A stretch of DNA of 56,944 nucleotides from Timburyella sp030842085 (lineage in GTDB: Bacteria > Bacillota > Clostridia > Oscillospirales > Acutalibacteraceae). A program made the position numbers and the translations under genes. The notes beneath the pieces are model-generated. The model ran no database searches. It saw nothing but the letters and a program-made list of their open reading frames with translations, and had not been told where the DNA came from. Within the stretch, counting starts at the first letter, position 1. Every line of letters begins with the position of its first letter. Shown piece by piece: positions 51,937 through 56,944 of the stretch. Location: contig JAUUSE010000006.1 of NCBI GenBank assembly GCA_030842085.1, positions 1 to 56,944 on the forward strand, written 5' to 3'.

Positions 51937-53844
51937 ATGCGTATTACAGATTTACTAAAAAAAGAGAGTATTGAGCTTAACGCTGCAGTGTCGTCAAAGT
52001 CGGAGGCGATTGAAAAGCTCATAGGGCTTCAGATAAACGGCGGCTGCATAAGCGACGGCGAAAAGTACAAAAAGGATATACTTGCCAGAGAAGCGTCGGC
52101 TTCAACGGCGGTCGGCGACGGAATAGCTATTCCGCACGCAAAGAGCGACGGGGTAAAAGAACCAAGCCTTGCTGCAATAACCGTCCCTGGCGGAGTTGAC
52201 TACGGCGCCCTTGACGGCAATCCGTCAAACCTTTTGTTTATGATAGCAGCACCGAACGACGGCGACGTACATCTTGAGGTGCTTTCGCGGCTTATGACAA
52301 TTTTAATGGATGCAGATTTCAGGCAGAAGCTGCTCAGCGCAAAAACAAAAGAGGATTTTCTTGCTGTTATCGACGCCAAAGAAAATGAAAGATATCCCGA
52401 TGAGGCAAAGGCGGAAGAAAAAGCAAAGACGGGCTACAGAATTTTGGCGGTTACCGCTTGCCCAACGGGCATCGCGCATACATACATGGCGGCCGAGGCG
52501 CTGGAGAGAGCCGCAGAGAAGCTCGGATATTCCATAAAGGTAGAAACAAACGGCTCCGGCGGCGCTAAAAATGTGCTTACCAAAGAAGAAATTGAAGCGG
52601 CCGATGGTATAATTATAGCGGCCGATAAGTCAGTAGATATGGCGAGATTTGACGGCAAAAGGTTGATAAGCACAAAGGTGTCCGACGGTATAAAGAAGCC
52701 GGAGGAGCTTATTCAGAAAATCATAAACGGCGATGCTGGAATATATAAGCACAGCGGTGAAATAGCAAAATCGGAAAGTAGTGAAAAAGAAAGCTTCGGC
52801 CGTCAGATTTATAAGCACCTGATGAACGGCGTATCAAATATGCTTCCATTTGTCGTCGCCGGCGGAATATTTATTGCGATAGCATTTCTAATCGACACAA
52901 TAGCCGGTGCGCCGCAGGACGCAAACTTTGGCACCAATACTCCTGCCGCAGCATTCTTTAAAACAATAGGTGGCTATGCTTTCAATTTCATGATACCAAT
53001 TTTGGCAGGCTATATAGGCAAGAGCATTGCCGACCGTCCCGGATTGCTTGTCGGATTTGTAGGCGGCTACCTCGCGACAACCGGCTCGACATTTACCGCC
53101 ATAACCGGCGACATACCATCCGGATTTTTGGGTGCGTTGTTTGCAGGCTTTGTCGGCGGATATCTCATGCTGGGGCTGGAAAAGCTCTGCGACAAAATGC
53201 CGAAATCGCTTGAGGGAATAAAGCCGGTGCTGATTTATCCTTTGGTCGGACTGGGACTTATAGCGGTAATCATGTGTGCTGTTAACCCAATTATGGGAAT
53301 GATAAACACAGGACTTACCAATCTGCTTAACTCAATGGGCAGCTCAAGCAAGGTAATACTTGGCTGCGTACTTGGCGGAATGATGGCGATAGACATGGGC
53401 GGCCCGTTTAATAAAGCCGCATATGTTTTCGGCACAGCGGCGATTGCATCGGGCAACTATGATATAATGGCGGCGGTTATGGTCGGCGGTATGGTTCCTC
53501 CTATAGCAATAGCGCTTGCAGCCACCTTTATGAAGAAAAAGTTTACAAAGGCAGAGCGCAAGAGTGCACCCGTAAACTATATAATGGGACTCAGCTTTAT
53601 AACAGAGGGCGCTATTCCATACGCTGCGGCCGACCCGCTGAGGGTAATACCTTCCTGCGTTGTTGGGTCTGCGGTAGCCGGCGGACTGTCTATGCTGTTT
53701 AATTGTACGCTTATGGCTCCGCACGGCGGTATATTCGTCTTCGCTGTGGTAGGCAACTGGCCGCTTTATATAGTCTCGCTGGTCGCCGGCTCAATAGTCG
53801 GAGCTGTTATGCTGGGACTGCTTAAGAAAAAGGTCGAGGAATAA
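51937..53844 (+). CDS. fruA: Fructose PTS permease EIIABC
   Basis: 635 residues in three domains. EIIA (1-150) has the phospho-His in AIPHAKS near residue 67. EIIB (about 167-270) has VTACPTGIAHTYMAAEAL with the phospho-Cys near 175. EIIC (about 285-635) is the multi-helix channel (FVVAGGIFIAIAFLIDTI, FITEGAIPYAAADPLRVIPSC). It imports fructose as fructose-1-phosphate. AAAGGAG precedes the ATG, 16 bases after fruK. Confidence 0.96.
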   Translation: MRITDLLKKESIELNAAVSSKSEAIEKLIGLQINGGCISDGEKYKKDILAREASASTAVGDGIAIPHAKSDGVKEPSLAAITVPGGVDYGALDGNPSNLLFMIAAPNDGDVHLEVLSRLMTILMDADFRQKLLSAKTKEDFLAVIDAKENERYPDEAKAEEKAKTGYRILAVTACPTGIAHTYMAAEALERAAEKLGYSIKVETNGSGGAKNVLTKEEIEAADGIIIAADKSVDMARFDGKRLISTKVSDGIKKPEELIQKIINGDAGIYKHSGEIAKSESSEKESFGRQIYKHLMNGVSNMLPFVVAGGIFIAIAFLIDTIAGAPQDANFGTNTPAAAFFKTIGGYAFNFMIPILAGYIGKSIADRPGLLVGFVGGYLATTGSTFTAITGDIPSGFLGALFAGFVGGYLMLGLEKLCDKMPKSLEGIKPVLIYPLVGLGLIAVIMCAVNPIMGMINTGLTNLLNSMGSSSKVILGCVLGGMMAIDMGGPFNKAAYVFGTAAIASGNYDIMAAVMVGGMVPPIAIALAATFMKKKFTKAERKSAPVNYIMGLSFITEGAIPYAAADPLRVIPSCVVGSAVAGGLSMLFNCTLMAPHGGIFVFAVVGNWPLYIVSLVAGSIVGAVMLGLLKKKVEE

Positions 53845-53864
53845 TTTTACAGGAGGATATAATT

Positions 53865-54128
53865 ATGGTATCTAAGACAATTACGCTCACAAACGCCCAG
53901 GGCTTTCATATGCGCCCGGCAGGCGTGTTTGCAAACGCAATGGCAAAATATAAAAGCGATATAACTATTAAGTTTAACGGAAATGACGTAAACGGCAAAA
54001 GCTTGATGAATATTATAGCCGCCTGCATAAAATGCGGCTCGACCATAGAGCTGGTATGCAATGGTGAGGACGAAAACGACGCACTGCAGGCGGCGGTGGA
54101 GCTTATCGAAAGCGGGCTTGGCGAATAA
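53865..54128 (+). CDS. PTS phosphocarrier protein HPr, operon-linked
   Basis: 87 residues. The phosphoryl His is 15 (FHMRPAG). The regulatory Ser 46 is present (NGKSLMNI), the target of HPr kinase in Firmicutes, but the surrounding motif (KSLMNIIAACIKCG) departs from the usual KSIMGVMSLG and contains two Cys. So it may be a specialised fructose-type HPr rather than the general ptsH product. GGAGG precedes the ATG, 20 bases after fruA. Confidence 0.92.
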   Translation: MVSKTITLTNAQGFHMRPAGVFANAMAKYKSDITIKFNGNDVNGKSLMNIIAACIKCGSTIELVCNGEDENDALQAAVELIESGLGE

Positions 54129-54133
54129 AAGCA

Positions 54134-54169
54134 AAATTTGCCCTATGGATTTTTCCTTAGGGCAAATTT
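54134..54169 (+). promoter_or_regulatory. Intercistronic hairpin between HPr and EI genes
   Basis: AAATTTGCCCTA (54134-54145) pairs with TAGGGCAAATTT (54158-54169), 12 bp perfect plus an inner GGA/TCC. There is no T run after it, and AAAGGAGG of ptsI follows at once. It may act as an mRNA stability or processing element or a partial attenuator that sets the HPr-to-EI ratio. Confidence 0.55.
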
Positions 54170-54187
54170 ATTAAAGGAGGAATACGG

Positions 54188-55888
54188 ATGAAAGGTATCG
54201 CAACTTCTGAAGGGTATGGAATAGGCAGAGTGTTAGTTGTAAAAGAGCCTAATCTTGAATTCACACCTAAAACCGACTGCAACGCAGAGCAGGAGTTAAA
54301 AAGATATAGAAGCGCCGTCGAAAAATTCTGCATAAAAACGGAAAAGGCGGCAGAGCGTGTAAAATTGGCTGCATCTGAAAAGGAGGCTGAAATAATACTC
54401 GGACATATACTCATGATAAAAGACCCGTATATGAACGGTGAGATTGAGAAACTTATAGAGGGCGGTCAATGCGCTGAAAGCGCGCTTTCATCTGTTTGCG
54501 ATATGTTTGCGATGGTGTTTTCCTCAACCGACGACGAACTAACAAGGCAGCGCGCCTCGGATGTAAACGACATAAAAAATGATATATTGTCAATCCTACT
54601 TTGCGCCGAAGAGCAGGATATTTTTGACGCACCGGAAAATACGGTGCTTGTGGCAAAGGATTTGACACCGTCAATGACGGCGCGCATAAACAAGGCAAAC
54701 ATCGCCGGAATTATAACCGAGACAGGCGGAAAAACCTCGCATTCGGCAATTCTTGCAAGAGCGATGGAAATACCGGCGGTGCACAGCGTGCCGGAGGCCG
54801 CCGAAAAGCTGAAAAACGGAGAAACCGTTATAGTCGACGGCAATGACGGCATAGTGATTGAAAATCCCACTCAAAAGCAAATAGATGAATACACCAAATT
54901 GCGCGCGGACTTTATAGAATATCGCAAAGCGCTGTCAAAATATATAGGCAGGGAAACAAAGACAGCCGACGGCATAAAGGTCGAGCTTGCCGTAAATATC
55001 GGAAAGCCGGACGAGGCAAACAAGGCGATTGAATGCGACGGCGAGGGAATAGGCCTGTTTAGAACAGAGTTTTTGTTTATGGACAGAAGTACTCCGCCAA
55101 ACGAAGATGAACAGTTTGAGGCATATAAAAAGTCCGCGCTGATAATGAAAAACAAGCCGGTCATTATAAGGACCTTGGACGTCGGCGGCGATAAGGGCAT
55201 ATCATATCTTAAAATGCCGAAAGAGGAAAATCCGTTTTTGGGCTTTCGAGCTATTCGCTACTGCCTGAAGAATGAAGATATGTATAAGACTCAGCTTCGA
55301 GCGCTTTTAAGGGCGAGTGCATACGGAGACATACGAATCATGCTCCCGTTTGTCACATGTGTGGATGAAATTAGAACCGTGCGGAAACTTATTAAAGAAA
55401 TAATGTCAGATTTGAGCCAAGAAGGCATAGCTTATAGAGATGACATAAAAGTAGGCGTAATGATAGAAACGGCGGCAGCGTGTATGATTGCCGACATTTT
55501 AGCAAAAGAATCCGACTTTTTCAGCATAGGGACGAACGACCTCACCCAGTATATAATGTCGGTCGACCGCGGCAACGCCGATGCGGCATATTTGTACTCG
55601 GCGTATAATCCTGCGGTGCTGCGTGCAATAAAGCATATAATTACATGTGCAAAGCAAGCGGGAATACCTGTTGGAATGTGCGGCGAGGCCGCAGCAGACA
55701 AAAAACTTATCCCACTGCTTATTTCCTTTGGCCTTGATGAATACAGCGTCAGCTCTGCTTCTGTGCTCAGCACCAGAAAAACAATTTCTGAGTGGTCAAA
55801 GAGCGAGGCGGATGCCTTAGCCGAAAAAGTTATGAAGCTTGAGACGGTGGAAGAAGTGGAACAGTTTTTAAGTGAGAGTCTAAAATAA
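54188..55888 (+). CDS. ptsI: Phosphoenolpyruvate-protein phosphotransferase (PTS Enzyme I)
   Basis: 566 residues. Enzyme I takes phosphate from PEP and passes it to HPr. The phospho-His is near residue 185 (GGKTSHSAILARAMEIPAV); the PEP-binding domain has LFRTEFLFMDR, IIRTLDVGGDKG, EENPFLGFRAIRYCL, VGVMIETAAACMIAD and SIGTNDLTQYIMSVDRGN, and GMCGEAAAD. AAAGGAGG precedes the ATG. It is last in the fructose operon, with a strong terminator after it. Confidence 0.97.
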   Translation: MKGIATSEGYGIGRVLVVKEPNLEFTPKTDCNAEQELKRYRSAVEKFCIKTEKAAERVKLAASEKEAEIILGHILMIKDPYMNGEIEKLIEGGQCAESALSSVCDMFAMVFSSTDDELTRQRASDVNDIKNDILSILLCAEEQDIFDAPENTVLVAKDLTPSMTARINKANIAGIITETGGKTSHSAILARAMEIPAVHSVPEAAEKLKNGETVIVDGNDGIVIENPTQKQIDEYTKLRADFIEYRKALSKYIGRETKTADGIKVELAVNIGKPDEANKAIECDGEGIGLFRTEFLFMDRSTPPNEDEQFEAYKKSALIMKNKPVIIRTLDVGGDKGISYLKMPKEENPFLGFRAIRYCLKNEDMYKTQLRALLRASAYGDIRIMLPFVTCVDEIRTVRKLIKEIMSDLSQEGIAYRDDIKVGVMIETAAACMIADILAKESDFFSIGTNDLTQYIMSVDRGNADAAYLYSAYNPAVLRAIKHIITCAKQAGIPVGMCGEAAADKKLIPLLISFGLDEYSVSSASVLSTRKTISEWSKSEADALAEKVMKLETVEEVEQFLSESLK

Positions 55889-55901
55889 AATATTGCAGCA
55901 A

Positions 55902-55945
55902 CTGAAAGCCGCGCAAATTCACCTGCGCGGCTTTCAGCTTTTATT
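55902..55945 (+). terminator. Terminator of the fructose PTS operon
   Basis: A 14-bp perfect stem, CTGAAAGCCGCGCA (55902-55915) with its complement at 55924-55937, then CTTTTATT. Confidence 0.92.
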
Positions 55946-56145
55946 AAAAATTCTATTAACATCAAAATACAATTAACATGGAGATTTTGAAAATTATCTT
56001 TTATCTTAAAGAGAAAAGAGTGTGAAAGTAGTCTGTATTAAAATTAAGCCTAGTATCGAAAGACAGCAAAAAGATATTTTGCCGTATCAATGTAAACCCG
56101 TAAAATCCTTACTCTTATTAATGATATGGATAACTTCGCGTGCAC

Positions 56146-56192
56146 AAAAATAAAAAGCTGAGTCTGAACGAGACCCCGCGTATAGGCTCAGC
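56146..56192 (-). terminator. Terminator-like hairpin on the minus strand (distal)
   Basis: GCTGAG (56157-56162) pairs with CTCAGC (56187-56192); on the minus strand TTTTTATTTTT follows. It could end a short RNA made from the tRNA side. Confidence 0.5.
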
Positions 56193-56231
56193 CTGATGGG
56201 AAGCATTGACAAAAAAGATACCCGACGTTGT

Positions 56232-56301
56232 AAATAGAAAAGCAACTGCGAGTCCAGTGAAACAGGTCGCAGTTGGAAAGGAGGAGCAAGGGAGCGGGCG
56301 G
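56232..56301 (-). ncRNA. Candidate small RNA with C-rich anti-ribosome-binding-site tract
   Basis: On the minus strand a pyrimidine-rich tract (complement of 56275-56301, containing CTCCTCCTTTCC) is followed by a 9-bp hairpin (56243-56251 with 56267-56275) and a T-rich tail. C-rich tracts that pair with GGAGG sites are typical of Gram-positive regulatory RNAs. It lies just beyond the tRNA-Ala terminator. No promoter was identified, so this is speculative. Confidence 0.35.
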
Positions 56302-56325
56302 ATGGTGTCTTTTTTGCCGTGGGAA

Positions 56326-56364
56326 TAAAAAGACGTCGGAGCAAAGCGGACTTTGCTCCGACGT
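56326..56364 (-). terminator. Terminator of tRNA-Ala
   Basis: A 14-bp perfect stem (56333-56346 with 56351-56364). On the minus strand TCTTTTT follows. It begins at the tRNA 3' end itself. Confidence 0.88.
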
Positions 56365-56439
56365 GGTGGACCTAAAGGGATTCGAACCCTCGACCTCTCG
56401 GATGCGAACCGAACGCTCTCCCAACTGAGCTATAGGCCC
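56364..56439 (-). tRNA. tRNA-Ala(CGC)
   Basis: A 76-base cloverleaf. The acceptor stem GGGCCTA pairs with TAGGTCC and contains the G3-U70 pair that identifies alanine; CCA is encoded. The D-arm begins GCTCAGTTGGGAGAGC. The anticodon stem is TTCGG/CCGAG and the loop TTCGCAT has anticodon CGC. The T-arm is GAGGG-TTCGAAT-CCCTT. It serves GCG codons. It is followed by its own terminator, so it is a single tRNA unit. Confidence 0.97.
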
Positions 56440-56772
56440 ATATTTTACAAATTATTATCATATTGCAATACTGAACGGGACAGTAATTGCAGACGATGAA
56501 CATATAACGCCGTACCATACAAAAATCAATAATACAAAATACGTCTGCAAACTCATTAAATTAAAAAATCTGCTTAACAAGTATACAACAAGCTGGGACG
56601 TTAGTCAATGTTTTGTTTTATAAATTATAAAAAAGCACAAATGTCTACGATAAATAATTATATTATTGCAATATGTCCATTTTGTATATATAATTTTTTC
56701 AGAAATATTTTTTATTAATGCAATAAAAACGTCTTTTGCTGCAATTATTATATGAGGGCGGAAAAGCAGGCA
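56440..56772. other. AT-rich spacer between tRNA-Ala and the sigma-like gene
   Basis: About 330 bases holding the tRNA promoter on the minus strand and the promoter of the plus-strand gene. TTACTG and TATGAT spaced 18 bases apart upstream of the tRNA are a weak candidate. Nothing else seen. Confidence 0.45.
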
Positions 56773-56944
56773 ATGATAATTTTAACACTTTCTGCAGAAA
56801 AAGAGAATACCGCGCATGACATTAACAGATGGCTTGTAAAGGTCGCGCAGGGTGATATGGAAGCGTTTTCATATATATATGAAAACACAAACACGGCCGT
56901 TTATGCATTTTGACTTTCATATCTCGGCTGCCACGACGCTGAGG
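56773..56944 (+). pseudogene. Start of an ECF-type sigma factor interrupted by an in-frame TGA
   Basis: The frame from ATG 56773 reads INRWLVKVAQGDMEAFSYIY then ENTNTAVYAF, the region 2 start of an RNA polymerase sigma factor. An in-frame TGA at 56911-56913 follows, and the same frame continues LSYLGCHDAE, which is the expected next part of region 2.1-2.2. So one base change breaks the gene. The window ends here. TGA is used as an ordinary stop elsewhere in the window, so recoding is unlikely. It could be a real pseudogene or a base error. Confidence 0.6.

Noticed and set aside
56188..56424. Two minus-strand frames covering the tRNA-Ala region (56087-56344 and 56188-56424)
   Set aside because: They overlap a tRNA, its terminator and hairpins, and have no protein-like composition.
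56911..56913. Reading the TGA in the sigma-like gene as a recoded codon
   Set aside because: Other genes in the window (for example fruR and the DegV gene) end at TGA in the normal way, and no selenocysteine-type context is recognisable.
1..56944. CRISPR array or insertion sequence
   Set aside because: No regularly spaced repeats of 24-40 bases and no transposase gene were seen; the only recombinase is the integrase at 215.

Overview
The window comes from the chromosome of an endospore-forming, low-to-moderate GC Firmicute of class Clostridia. Evidence: the sporulation and spore genes spoIIP, gpr and a pdaA-type deacetylase; a homodimeric glycyl-tRNA synthetase; a yloU-yloV(fakA)...recG arrangement; strong GGAGG ribosome binding sites; AT-rich spacers with intrinsic terminators; and heavy use of ATA for isoleucine. 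TTG and GTG starts are common, and many starts below were moved inward from the longest ORF to the codon that follows a good ribosome binding site.

Layout. 1-1630: right end of an integrated element (tyrosine integrase and terminators). 2220-9 kb: a DegV/FakB lipid-binding protein, two NodB deacetylases, glyA with an esterase, a GNAT enzyme and rarA. 10-13.5 kb: a candidate structured RNA beside rarA, a small membrane protein, spoIIP and gpr. 13.7-18 kb: yebC, a DUF2975/YozG-like pair, a CPBP protease and tadA. 18-22.4 kb: htrA, nagA and rlmH. 23-24.4 kb: a compact XRE repressor / small protein / sigma-like HTH module with matching operators. 24.8-29.3 kb: a five-gene operon (NmrA-like reductase, degenerate MBL-fold protein, PNPOx-ferredoxin fusion, Zn-type macrodomain, SirTM sirtuin) divergent from an HxlR regulator. 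30-33.5 kb: glyS, gap and a degenerate histidine-kinase-like protein. 33.7-41.8 kb: two lipoproteins, Asp23 (yloU), fakA, a GNAT enzyme and recG. 42-49.3 kb: small membrane and lipoproteins, a NUDIX protein, a YlmH-like protein, DUF1848, nth, a HAD phosphatase, and a membrane protein under a guanidine-I riboswitch. 49.5-55.9 kb: a YcxB-like protein and a complete fructose PTS operon (fruR-fruK-fruA-HPr-EI). 56-56.9 kb: tRNA-Ala(CGC), candidate small RNAs, and the start of a sigma-factor gene interrupted by an in-frame TGA.

How the genes work together. The fructose operon carries every soluble and membrane component needed to import fructose and phosphorylate it to fructose-1,6-bisphosphate. 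FakA (37 kb) and the DegV/FakB protein (2 kb) are the two halves of fatty acid kinase. spoIIP, gpr and pdaA serve engulfment, spore protein degradation at germination, and cortex modification. The most interesting block is 24.8-29.3 kb: it looks like a redox- or electrophile-responsive protein ADP-ribosylation operon. It has a sirtuin writer and a macrodomain eraser but lacks the GcvH-L and lipoate ligase partners of the known SirTM systems. Second is the guanidine-I riboswitch in front of a membrane protein of a type I do not know as an established guanidine exporter.
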